In this document: piece after piece, positions 1 to 5,671 of the stretch
Position numbering within the stretch: the stretch's first letter is position 1
Layout: the number at the start of each line of letters is the position of its first letter
DNA from: an uncultured Alphaproteobacteria bacterium
GTDB taxonomy: Bacteria > Pseudomonadota > Alphaproteobacteria > Rhizobiales > Rhizobiaceae
NCBI GenBank assembly: GCA_929200335.1
Contig: CAKMZG010000151.1
Span: 1 to 6,464 of the forward strand
DNA: 6,464 bases
Reading direction: 5' to 3'
Made by a program: the position numbers and the translations under genes
The notes under the pieces: model-generated
Told to the model about the DNA's origin: nothing
The model's input: only the letters and a program-made list of their open reading frames with translations
The model's database searches: none

Positions 1-45
1 GGCAACAACAAAGGGATAGAGCGCATTTATGAATTGATAGATTAG
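1..45 (+). CDS. 3' end of an unidentified gene, cut by the left edge
   Basis: Frame 1 reads GNNKGIERIYELID and then a TAG stop at 43-45. It is treated as the C-terminus of a gene that starts outside the window because it is open from the first base, has a plausible amphipathic ending, and is followed at a short distance (22 nt) by nadK with its own ribosome-binding site. Such spacing on the same strand suggests co-transcription with nadK. Fifteen codons are too few to name the product. Bases 2-20 recur exactly near the right end of the window (5647-5665). The reading frame itself is an inference from context. Confidence 0.55.
   Translation, partial: GNNKGIERIYELID
2..20 (+). repeat. 19-nt direct repeat, copy 1 (left)
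   Basis: The 19 bases gcaacaacaaagggataga occur here and, identically and in the same orientation, at 5647-5665. This copy lies inside the last codons of the left-edge gene. In the aligned ungapped continuation, 14 of the next 23 bases also match (21-43 against 5666-5688). An exact 19-mer pair in 6.4 kb is not expected by chance, although the A-rich composition raises the odds somewhat. Whether it is a duplicated gene end, a target-site-like duplication or coincidence cannot be decided here. Confidence 0.85.
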
Positions 46-67
46 GGATGCGCACTAGGAGTAAAGA

Positions 68-838
68 ATGTCAAATTTTGAAAAAATAGCATTTTTAGCT
101 AGTGATTCAGTTGATTCACAAGATGCTCTTTCTCGCCTTAAAAGTCTCTATGGCAATGTTGAACCACGTTCAGCAGATGTTATTGTTGCTCTTGGTGGCG
201 ATGGTTTTATGCTGCAAACCCAACATGATTTCATGAACTCACACATTCCAATCTATGGCATGAATAAAGGTACCATTGGTTTTTTGATGAATGAATACCG
301 CGAAGATGACTTGTTGGAGCGGTTAAATCAATCTTTGAAAAGCACCATTCATCCCCTTCAAATGAGCGCTATTGATGACACTGGCAAACACCACAGAGCC
401 ATGGCAATTAATGAGGTATCGCTCTTACGCCAATCTCACCAAGCGGCAAAGTTGAAAATTTTTGTTGATGGACGCCCGCGTTTAGAAACCTTAGTTTGCG
501 ATGGAGTTATGGTGGCAACACCTCAAGGCTCAACCGCCTATAATCTCTCAGCCCATGGGCCAATTTTACCCTTAGCAGCCCCCTTGCTGGCTTTGACACC
601 CGTTAGCCCATTTCGCCCTAGAAATTGGCAAGGCGCTTTATTACCCAATACAGCGCAGGTTGAAATTCAAATCCTAGAACCAGAAAAACGCCCTGTAAAT
701 GCGGTAGCAGATCACTATGAGGTTAAATCTGTGCAAAGCGTCACCGTATTTGAAGACCGTGATAGCAAAGGCATCCTATTATTTGACCGCGATCACTCAT
801 GGGATGAGCGCATTTTAGCTGAACAATTCCGCTATTAA
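68..838 (+). CDS. nadK: NAD kinase
   Basis: Phosphorylates NAD at the 2'-hydroxyl of the adenosine ribose to give NADP, the only de novo NADP source in most bacteria, in the cytoplasm. The 256-residue protein has the family hallmarks: GGDG at 43-46, whose Asp45 corresponds to the catalytic Asp; NKGTIGFL at 66-73; the NE pair at 115-116, which binds the NAD ribose; and the glycine-rich segment DGVMVATPQGSTAYNLSAHG at 145-164. The LTPVSPFRP segment and the ending HSWDERILAEQFRY fit the compact alphaproteobacterial form, which lacks the N-terminal extension of the enterobacterial enzyme. The ATG is chosen because AGGAG lies at 57-61, 6 nt upstream. It is probably in one transcript with the left-edge gene and ends 5 nt from the convergent flavin-reductase-like gene. 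No key residue is missing. Confidence 0.96.
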   Translation: MSNFEKIAFLASDSVDSQDALSRLKSLYGNVEPRSADVIVALGGDGFMLQTQHDFMNSHIPIYGMNKGTIGFLMNEYREDDLLERLNQSLKSTIHPLQMSAIDDTGKHHRAMAINEVSLLRQSHQAAKLKIFVDGRPRLETLVCDGVMVATPQGSTAYNLSAHGPILPLAAPLLALTPVSPFRPRNWQGALLPNTAQVEIQILEPEKRPVNAVADHYEVKSVQSVTVFEDRDSKGILLFDRDHSWDERILAEQFRY

Positions 839-843
839 AAACT

Positions 844-1479
844 CTAATTTTTTGGACGATCCAATTCAAACAATGGTTCAAGAGTTGCATAATCCAAATA
901 GCCAAGACGGCTCACTGGACGAGCGCTATTAACATCGAAACGCCCATTTTTAATTACCTGCGAACTGAGATAGGTGCCGACCACCTGCCCCAGTATCATA
1001 TAAAAATCGCTGCTATTTCCCTCAATATCTTTAACCGGATAAATATCCAACAGCTTGCATTCCAACGCCGCATAAGCAGATTTCACACGCAACACATCAA
1101 CCATCTCGCCCTGCTCTGCTTCAAGACCAGTTAATTGAAACTCATCAACAGATGCATCAACAGCAGCAGAACTTTCATTCATCTCATTAAGCAGATCATG
1201 ACTGACATAATTGCAGGTAAATTCTCCCCATTCACGCAAATTGATTAAACTATCTTTTAGCCCCTGAGATGAAAACATGACGACCTTTGGATTGCTGGCA
1301 ACTGCATTGAAAAAGCTATAAGGCGCAATATTATGCACTCCAGCTTTAGAGCGGGTTGATATCCAGCCAATGGGGCGTGGCGCAACAATAGCTTTAAAAG
1401 GATCATGAGAAAGACCATTGTTTTTTAAAATCTCATGGCGTTGTTCGCTTTTCAATTCGCTCTCTTTGATATAAGCCAT
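844..1479 (-). CDS. flavin reductase-like FMN-binding split-barrel protein
   Basis: A 211-residue protein of the DIM6/NTAB flavin reductase family, whose members bind FMN in a split beta-barrel and use it to reduce free flavin or another small acceptor. Family segments are visible: DPFKAIVAPRPIGWIST (26-42) and NIAPYSFFNAVASNPKVVMF (50-69), the usual FMN-contacting strand and loop, then NLREWGEFTCNYV in the middle. It has no signal peptide or membrane segment, so it should be cytoplasmic. The start has AAGGA at 1486-1490, 6 nt upstream of the ATG. It lies 25 nt downstream of the nitroreductase stop on the same strand and is probably its operon partner, giving two FMN enzymes in a row. The true substrate cannot be read from sequence; flavin reductase, flavoredoxin-like protein or the reductase component of a monooxygenase are all possible. 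Confidence 0.85.
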   Translation of the reverse strand: MAYIKESELKSEQRHEILKNNGLSHDPFKAIVAPRPIGWISTRSKAGVHNIAPYSFFNAVASNPKVVMFSSQGLKDSLINLREWGEFTCNYVSHDLLNEMNESSAAVDASVDEFQLTGLEAEQGEMVDVLRVKSAYAALECKLLDIYPVKDIEGNSSDFYMILGQVVGTYLSSQVIKNGRFDVNSARPVSRLGYLDYATLEPLFELDRPKN

Positions 1480-1504
1480 TGGTTTTCCTTTATTTTTATT
1501 TCAG

Positions 1505-2083
1505 CTAAAATGTCTTGGTAATTTTATTTAAATCAGGGCGATCTCTATCGTGCTTTTCAGCAGTTGAACGTCCAATATGCATCAAACCGATAACTTTTTC
1601 ATTCTCTGCCACATCTAATAACTTTAAAGCACCTTCATCATAGCACAACCAGCCCGTTAACCACTGCGCACCAAACCCAAGCGCCTGCGAGGCAATCAAA
1701 CAATTCATCGCAACTGCGCCGCCACAAAGCCACTGCTCCCAAACAGGTACTTTTTCATGTTCGCACGCTGTTGAAATAATCCCGATAACCATTGGCGCGC
1801 TAATAAAACGCTCAATGCATTTTTCATACTTCTTTTTCGCCATATCATTGCCAATTTGATCGGCAATTGCTTGCAAGCCCTTGCCAATTTTTGCACGGGT
1901 AGAAGCTGTATAAATCACAAAGCGCCACGGCACTAATTTGCCATGATCTGGCACTCTTGATGCAACAGTTAAAATTTCTTGCAATTCTGCCTCATTAGGC
2001 GCATCCCCTTCCATGGTTAGGGCTAGTTCAGATCGACGTTGCTTTAAATAGGTTAAAATTTCTGGGTTTTGTTGGTCGCTCAT
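1505..2083 (-). CDS. nitroreductase family protein, YdjA-like
   Basis: A 192-residue cytoplasmic FMN oxidoreductase of the nitroreductase superfamily, in the short YdjA-like branch (E. coli YdjA is about the same size). Visible signatures are the FMN-phosphate-binding RRS at 16-18, the branch-typical VPDHGKLVPWRF at 44-55, the helix GGAVAMNCLIASQALGFGAQ at 121-140, and GLMHIGR near the C-terminus (166-172). Such enzymes normally act as homodimers, with FMN at the interface, and transfer electrons from NAD(P)H to nitro compounds, quinones or enones; the physiological substrate of YdjA-type proteins is generally unclear. TAGGA at 2091-2095, 7 nt upstream, supports this ATG. It is the first gene of a two-gene unit with the flavin-reductase-like gene, read divergently from the exported repeat protein. 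A short palindrome covers its ribosome-binding site. Confidence 0.88.
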   Translation of the reverse strand: MSDQQNPEILTYLKQRRSELALTMEGDAPNEAELQEILTVASRVPDHGKLVPWRFVIYTASTRAKIGKGLQAIADQIGNDMAKKKYEKCIERFISAPMVIGIISTACEHEKVPVWEQWLCGGAVAMNCLIASQALGFGAQWLTGWLCYDEGALKLLDVAENEKVIGLMHIGRSTAEKHDRDRPDLNKITKTF

Positions 2084-2097
2084 AATAGGTTCCTATT
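2084..2097 (-). promoter_or_regulatory. palindrome overlapping the nitroreductase ribosome-binding site
   Basis: AATAGG and CCTATT flank a central TT, a perfect 6-bp dyad directly abutting the nitroreductase start codon. In the mRNA it can fold as a 5-bp stem with a GAAC loop that contains half of the AGGA ribosome-binding site, so it could dampen translation. As DNA it could be a repressor operator. Both roles are inference; a dyad this short can also occur by chance in AT-rich DNA. Confidence 0.3.
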
Positions 2098-2193
2098 TTT
2101 GTCGAAATTATTCAACATGGTGTTTTTTTAAGAGCTGCAAAAAAAATCAACCCTTGTCTATTTTTTGAATGAAATTCAGGTTACAAATATCTC
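2084..2193. promoter_or_regulatory. divergent intergenic spacer with probable promoters for both units
   Basis: This 110-nt AT-rich spacer separates two divergent units, so promoters for both should lie here or in the gene starts. I find no pair of -35/-10 boxes with good match and spacing on either strand: TTGTCT at 2154-2159 and TACAAA at 2182-2187 sit 22 nt apart, which is too wide. Two dyads are visible: AATAGG-TT-CCTATT at 2084-2097, next to the nitroreductase ATG, and TGAAT-GAA-ATTCA at 2166-2178, upstream of the exported protein. Homopolymer runs of seven T (2122-2128) and eight A (2139-2146) may bend the DNA. The regulatory role is inferred from gene orientation. Confidence 0.5.
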
Positions 2194-3096
2194 ATGATTC
2201 AAAGACATGCACAAATTAAAAAATATTCATTTTTAAAAACAGCCAGTCTAGCGCTACTGGGCTTACTCACGTTTTTATATTTCTTTTCCATTACCGCTAA
2301 CACCAGCGCCTATGCTCAAGATACTGAATTAGATCAATTTGAGTTAATTTTAGAGGCAAAACTAACAAGTAAAGATAAGCCCATTGAACAAGATCTAGTA
2401 TGGCGTGTATTTTCTGAAACGCCTGATGAGAATGAGCGTTTACCTATGGTTGCCACCCGTACATCTGGAACAACATCTTTTTTATTGCCAGCAGGCGCAT
2501 ACTTTGTGCATGTAGCCTATGGCCATGCCAGCGCTACAAAACGAATAGAATTAAACAATGATAGTAAGCAAGAAACTTTTGTGCTTAATGCAGGTGGCAT
2601 AAAACTAAATGCCATTTCTAGTAATTCAGCCCCAATTCATCCAAAGCTTTTACGATTTTCCATCTATGGTCAAAAGTTAAAAGATAGCGATCAACGTGAA
2701 TTGCTTTCTCCAGATGTGCCTGCCAATGCCATTGTGCGGCTTAACGCAGGTACTTACCATATTATTTCACATTATGGAGATATCAATGCCACGGCTCGCG
2801 CTAATCTACGTGTGGAAGCTGGCAAATTAACACAGGCAACGCTTCAACATCGCGCAGCTCATGTTACCTTTAAGCTGGTTTCAAAAGCTGGCGCCGAAGC
2901 TATTGCGGATACTGCATGGTCTATTATTTCAGAATCAGGAGACAATATGCTCGAAAGCACAAGTGCGTTTCCCAGCATGGTTTTAAGTGAGGGAAGCTAT
3001 GAAGCTATTGCCCGTAATTCTGGAAAAAACTATAAAAAAATCTTTGAAATTAAAGCTGGTGTAGATCGTGAAATTGAATTAATTGCTGGTGAATAA
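2194..3096 (+). CDS. exported protein of unknown function with three beta-sandwich-like repeats
   Basis: A 300-residue protein with a clear Sec signal peptide: basic start (RHAQIKKYSFLK), hydrophobic core at about 17-35, and an AYA signal-peptidase I site at 39-41, giving a periplasmic mature protein. The rest is three degenerate repeats of about 85 residues. Each begins with an aromatic strand (W70-RVFS, F155-SIYG, W242-SIIS), has a GxY turn (G101-Y103, G186-Y188, G267-Y269) and a glycine 9-10 residues further on (G110, G195, G277), then a strand ending in AG (133-134, 209-210, 288-289). This pattern suggests small all-beta modules of the transthyretin or carboxypeptidase-regulatory kind, possibly binding a partner or polysaccharide; no catalytic motif is seen. 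I recall similar conserved hypothetical proteins in Hyphomicrobiales but cannot name a family. The ribosome-binding site is weak (AGG 13 nt upstream). It ends 20 nt before the transporter gene. Confidence 0.82.
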   Translation: MIQRHAQIKKYSFLKTASLALLGLLTFLYFFSITANTSAYAQDTELDQFELILEAKLTSKDKPIEQDLVWRVFSETPDENERLPMVATRTSGTTSFLLPAGAYFVHVAYGHASATKRIELNNDSKQETFVLNAGGIKLNAISSNSAPIHPKLLRFSIYGQKLKDSDQRELLSPDVPANAIVRLNAGTYHIISHYGDINATARANLRVEAGKLTQATLQHRAAHVTFKLVSKAGAEAIADTAWSIISESGDNMLESTSAFPSMVLSEGSYEAIARNSGKNYKKIFEIKAGVDREIELIAGE

Positions 3097-3116
3097 AACT
3101 GCCGTTAGGAAAAATT

Positions 3117-4001
3117 ATGAAGAATTTTTTACTCTGGCTGTTATTGGCCACCATATGGGGGTCTGCTTTTGCTAGCATTAAAATTGGTGTGGAGAGCATT
3201 TCACCAATTGCCTTGGTAACGGGCCGAATGATTTTAGCTGCAATTATAATGCTGAGCTATTTATACATCAGCGGCAAAAACCTTTCAAGATCGCCAAAGA
3301 TTTGGCTCAGCTATTTCATTGCTGGCATGTTATCAAACATATGCCCTTACTTACTAATCTCATATGGAGAACAACATGTAGATAGCGGTTTAGCTGCCAT
3401 TTTCATGGGCATGACGCCCGTTGCAGTTGTTCTTTTTGCACCATTGGTGATAGCAGGTGAGCGCTATACGGTGACTTCATTTCTAGGTATTATTTTAGGA
3501 CTTATTGGCCTTATCATCTTGGTAGGCTTAGATACACTCAATCAATTTGGCATAGATCTCATTAATCAGCTCTATATCATATGTGCTGCTGTATTTTATG
3601 CTGCTGGTACTATTTATGTGAGAAAATTTGTTACCCGCCCTGCGCTTGAAATGGCAACAGGTTCAATTTTAACAGGTGCTATTTTCATCTTTATAATTGG
3701 GTGGCTACAAGGTGATTTTACCTCAATGCCAATGCCTTCAAAAAGCTCACTAATGGCTATGATATATCTGGGACTAATTCCCACAGGTTTTGCCGCAATA
3801 CTCTATTTCTATCTGGTAAAGGCTATAGAGGTTAGCAGTTTATCTATGATCAATTTCGTTGTTCCAATCATTGGTGCAATTTTGGGCATTACCTTATTTG
3901 GAGAGACTTTAAAACCCTCTACTTGGATCGCTCTTTGTTTCATTAGCGCTGCCGTCTATCTGGTCAATATCAAATCTAAAAAAATTACGGTTGAACATTA
4001 A
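3117..4001 (+). CDS. EamA/DMT-superfamily inner-membrane transporter
   Basis: A 294-residue, very hydrophobic protein with about ten predicted membrane helices arranged as two EamA halves (about 4-136 and 150-287), the usual length for the drug/metabolite transporter superfamily. Typical marks are TIWGSAFASIKIGV in the first helix (12-25), GE at 114-115 before helix 5, and the matching FGE at 261-263 before the last helix. Members export metabolites such as amino acids or related compounds, or take up solutes; nothing here fixes the substrate. AGGA at 3107-3110, 6 nt upstream, supports the ATG. It follows the exported repeat protein by 20 nt and is probably co-transcribed with it. Its last 17 bases overlap the 3' end of the glycosylase gene on the other strand. 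Confidence 0.9.
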   Translation: MKNFLLWLLLATIWGSAFASIKIGVESISPIALVTGRMILAAIIMLSYLYISGKNLSRSPKIWLSYFIAGMLSNICPYLLISYGEQHVDSGLAAIFMGMTPVAVVLFAPLVIAGERYTVTSFLGIILGLIGLIILVGLDTLNQFGIDLINQLYIICAAVFYAAGTIYVRKFVTRPALEMATGSILTGAIFIFIIGWLQGDFTSMPMPSKSSLMAMIYLGLIPTGFAAILYFYLVKAIEVSSLSMINFVVPIIGAILGITLFGETLKPSTWIALCFISAAVYLVNIKSKKITVEH

Positions 4002-4626
4002 CCTTCTTACGCAGATGTGCATAATAAGCCCAAATCACACGAGCGGCCACTCCGCGCCAAGGTGACCAACGGGTTGCGATAGAGCGCAATTCTTTTTCAG
4101 ATGGCATATCATCCAGCTTAAGTGCATCTTGCACCCCATAACGCAGCGCAATATCGCCTGCCGGAAAAATGTCACGATGCCCTGCACAAAATAGTAAGAA
4201 AACTTCAGCGCTCCACGGCCCAACACCCTTTATCTTTGTCAGCACTTTCAAAGCCTCATCAGGAGAACATTCTGTGAGCGCTTCCAGATTTAATGTACCA
4301 TCCACGATAGCGCTGGCAATACCTGAGAGCGTATCATATTTTCCTTTTGATAAACCAACGCCTTTTAAATCTTCAAAAGAATATTTTAAAAACTCATCGG
4401 CTTCCAATGGTGAAACTCGCTCACAAAGCCTATTAAAAATTGCAGCGGCACTGGTTTTCGATAAAAGCTGGGAGACAATAATATCGCTAAGGCCAGAAAA
4501 ACCAGCAGGTTTTAATCGCAAAGGTGCATTGCCACCAATTTCATCTATAATTTCAGCCATGACAGAGCCTTGTTTGGCTAAAAAATCGAGACCCTTTTGA
4601 ATATCATTTTCAGTTTTAATTTTCAT
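3985..4626 (-). CDS. DNA-3-methyladenine glycosylase II-type (HhH-GPD) base-excision enzyme
   Basis: A 213-residue monofunctional DNA glycosylase of the AlkA/HhH-GPD superfamily, removing alkylated purines such as 3-methyladenine to start base-excision repair. The helix-hairpin-helix is KIKGVGPWSAEV at 131-142, and the family's catalytic Asp is D158 in FPAGDIALR. The N-terminal half carries the SQxxS segment (SQLLS at 52-56), which in most relatives I remember reads SQQxS, so the second Gln is replaced by Leu. It lacks the N-terminal beta domain of E. coli AlkA and matches the short alphaproteobacterial form. The ATG at 4624-4626 fits the expected N-terminal length but has no clear Shine-Dalgarno. 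It is a single gene, divergent from gluQ across 56 nt and overlapping the transporter gene tail to tail. No Ada-like regulator is adjacent. Confidence 0.9.
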   Translation of the reverse strand: MKIKTENDIQKGLDFLAKQGSVMAEIIDEIGGNAPLRLKPAGFSGLSDIIVSQLLSKTSAAAIFNRLCERVSPLEADEFLKYSFEDLKGVGLSKGKYDTLSGIASAIVDGTLNLEALTECSPDEALKVLTKIKGVGPWSAEVFLLFCAGHRDIFPAGDIALRYGVQDALKLDDMPSEKELRSIATRWSPWRGVAARVIWAYYAHLRKKVNVQP

Positions 4627-4682
4627 ATTTTATAACTATCAAAAACCTTTATCTTTCACGAGCATATCATTATAGTTTTCTT
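4627..4682. promoter_or_regulatory. divergent spacer between glycosylase gene and gluQ, with -10-like boxes on both strands
   Basis: On the minus strand a perfect TATAAT lies at 4669-4674, about 43 nt upstream of the glycosylase ATG. On the plus strand the overlapping TATAGT at 4671-4676 ends 6 nt before the gluQ ATG. Neither has a good -35 box at normal spacing: on the minus strand TTGAGA is 20 nt away, and on the plus strand only TTTATC lies at 17 nt. The two -10 boxes share bases, so the two promoters, if real, would compete for polymerase. Confidence 0.35.
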
Positions 4683-5600
4683 ATGCACAATCCGTCTCAA
4701 ACCAAACCCAAATTGCGCTTTGCTCCCAGCCCAAATGGATATCTACATTTGGGACATGCTTATTCTGCACTCCTCAATCAACAAATAGCAATAAAAATTG
4801 GTGGTGATTTTTTATTACGCATTGAGGATATCGACCTTGAGCGTTGCACGCCTGAGTTAGAAGCTCAAATGTTAGATGATCTAAATTGGCTTGGCATTGA
4901 ATGGCAAGAGACGCCCATGCGCCAATCTGAACAGTTTGAACGCTACCAATCTGCCCTTGATGTTTTACTGGCAGAGGGATTGATATATCCTGCCACACTT
5001 AGCCGTGGCGCAGTTAAGCGCGAAGTACAGCGCTTTGAAGAATCTGGTCAAATATGGCCGCGAGACCCAGATGGGACACCACATTACCCCAAACATGAAC
5101 GCGACCTCTCCCACGCAGAAATTGATAGCATCTTAAGAAGTGATGAGCCTTATAGTCTGCGCCTAAATATGAGCCGTGCTATGAAGCATGTGGGGGCTTC
5201 AACGGTGAGTTGGAATGAAAATGGTGAAAAAATTATCGCTGACCCTAGCCAATGGGGCGATGTAATTTTAGCCCGCAAAGATACGCCGGCCAGCTATCAT
5301 CTATGTGTGGTTTTAGACGATGCCATGCAAAATATCGCTTATGTGGTACGTGGGCGCGATCTCTATCAAGCGACCGCCGTCCATAGACTTTTGCAAGAGC
5401 TATTAAACTTGCCAGAGCCTAGCTATAATCATCATGAATTGCTGCTGGATACTGAGGGAAAAAAACTTTCAAAATCAGAAAATCGCCCACAAATATTGCA
5501 CAATGAATATGATCACTTTGGTGCGAATTCATCTAGTCTTTATGATTTACGACAAAGTGGCGCAAAGCCTGAGGATATCAAACGCATTTTAGGCTTTTAG
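4683..5600 (+). CDS. gluQ: glutamyl-queuosine tRNA(Asp) synthetase
   Basis: Activates glutamate and attaches it to the queuosine at position 34 of tRNA-Asp, an anticodon-loop modification made in the cytoplasm. The 305-residue protein is a GluRS catalytic core without the anticodon-binding domain. It shows the class I HIGH-type motif HLGH at 22-25 within FAPSPNGYLHLGHAYSA, RIEDIDLERC near residue 46, and KLSKS at 261-265. The C-x-C zinc site of the E. coli enzyme is absent (the segment reads YPATLSRGAV), as in other alphaproteobacterial versions I remember. Between KLSKS and the final LYDLRQSGAKPEDIKRILGF lie about 20 residues, longer than I expect for the family. No Shine-Dalgarno precedes the ATG and no alternative in-frame start occurs in the spacer; a TATAGT box 6 nt upstream suggests a leaderless message. 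It is divergent from the glycosylase gene and convergent with the lyase gene. Confidence 0.93.
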   Translation: MHNPSQTKPKLRFAPSPNGYLHLGHAYSALLNQQIAIKIGGDFLLRIEDIDLERCTPELEAQMLDDLNWLGIEWQETPMRQSEQFERYQSALDVLLAEGLIYPATLSRGAVKREVQRFEESGQIWPRDPDGTPHYPKHERDLSHAEIDSILRSDEPYSLRLNMSRAMKHVGASTVSWNENGEKIIADPSQWGDVILARKDTPASYHLCVVLDDAMQNIAYVVRGRDLYQATAVHRLLQELLNLPEPSYNHHELLLDTEGKKLSKSENRPQILHNEYDHFGANSSSLYDLRQSGAKPEDIKRILGF

Positions 5601-5610
5601 CGGTATCCTA

Positions 5611-5635
5611 CCCAAAAATGGATATTGATTTTGGG
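5611..5635. terminator. weak bidirectional hairpin between convergent genes
   Basis: CCCAAAA at 5611-5617 pairs with TTTTGGG at 5629-5635 around an 11-nt loop. It starts 11 nt after the gluQ stop and lies beyond the lyase stop on the other strand, the right place for a shared terminator. No T-run follows it on either strand and only three of seven pairs are G-C, so intrinsic termination would be weak. The role is inferred mainly from position. Confidence 0.35.
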
Positions 5636-5646
5636 AATAATAACAT

Positions 5647-5665
5647 GCAACAACAAAGGGATAGA
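5647..5665 (+). repeat. 19-nt direct repeat, copy 2 (right)
   Basis: Exact second copy of gcaacaacaaagggataga, found at 2-20 inside the last codons of the left-edge gene. Here it lies in noncoding DNA, ending 6 nt before the stop codon of the lyase gene on the opposite strand. The weaker similarity that continues past the 19-mer would run into the last codons of the lyase gene. Confidence 0.85.
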
Positions 5666-5671
5666 TCAGAT

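Larger units (their letters stand above)
5601..5671. other. convergent spacer between gluQ and the lyase gene, with a possible gene remnant
   Basis: Seventy-one bases between two converging stop codons. They hold a hairpin (5611-5635) and the second copy of the 19-nt repeat (5647-5665). The frame that follows directly after the gluQ stop stays open to a TAA at 5691-5693 and ends NNKGIDQIYSSIYS. This resembles the NNKGIERIYELID end of the left-edge gene. No start codon with a ribosome-binding site precedes it, so I treat it as a possible decayed 3' fragment, not a gene. Confidence 0.4.

Noticed and set aside
852..864. TTGGA-CGA-TCCAA hairpin near the nadK/flavin-reductase-like junction, considered as a terminator
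   Set aside because: The stem is only 5 bp, lies inside the flavin-reductase-like coding end, and no T-run follows on either strand.
1705..1896. 63-codon open frame on the minus strand inside the nitroreductase gene
   Set aside because: It is a shifted frame of a gene with strong family motifs and has no independent support.
2122..2146. T-run and A-run in the divergent spacer, considered as an intrinsic terminator
   Set aside because: No GC-rich stem precedes either run, and the spacer lies between gene starts, where a terminator is not expected.
4169..4600. 143-codon open frame on the plus strand
   Set aside because: It lies wholly antisense inside the well-supported glycosylase gene, its translation has no recognisable domain, and it has no ribosome-binding site of note.
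4774..4998. 74-codon open frame antisense to gluQ
   Set aside because: It lies within the catalytic core coding region of gluQ and has no signal of its own.
2..5665. The 19-nt direct repeats as att sites of an integrated element
   Set aside because: The DNA between them holds housekeeping genes (nadK, gluQ, a glycosylase) and no integrase, tRNA gene or phage functions, so an integrative element is not supported.
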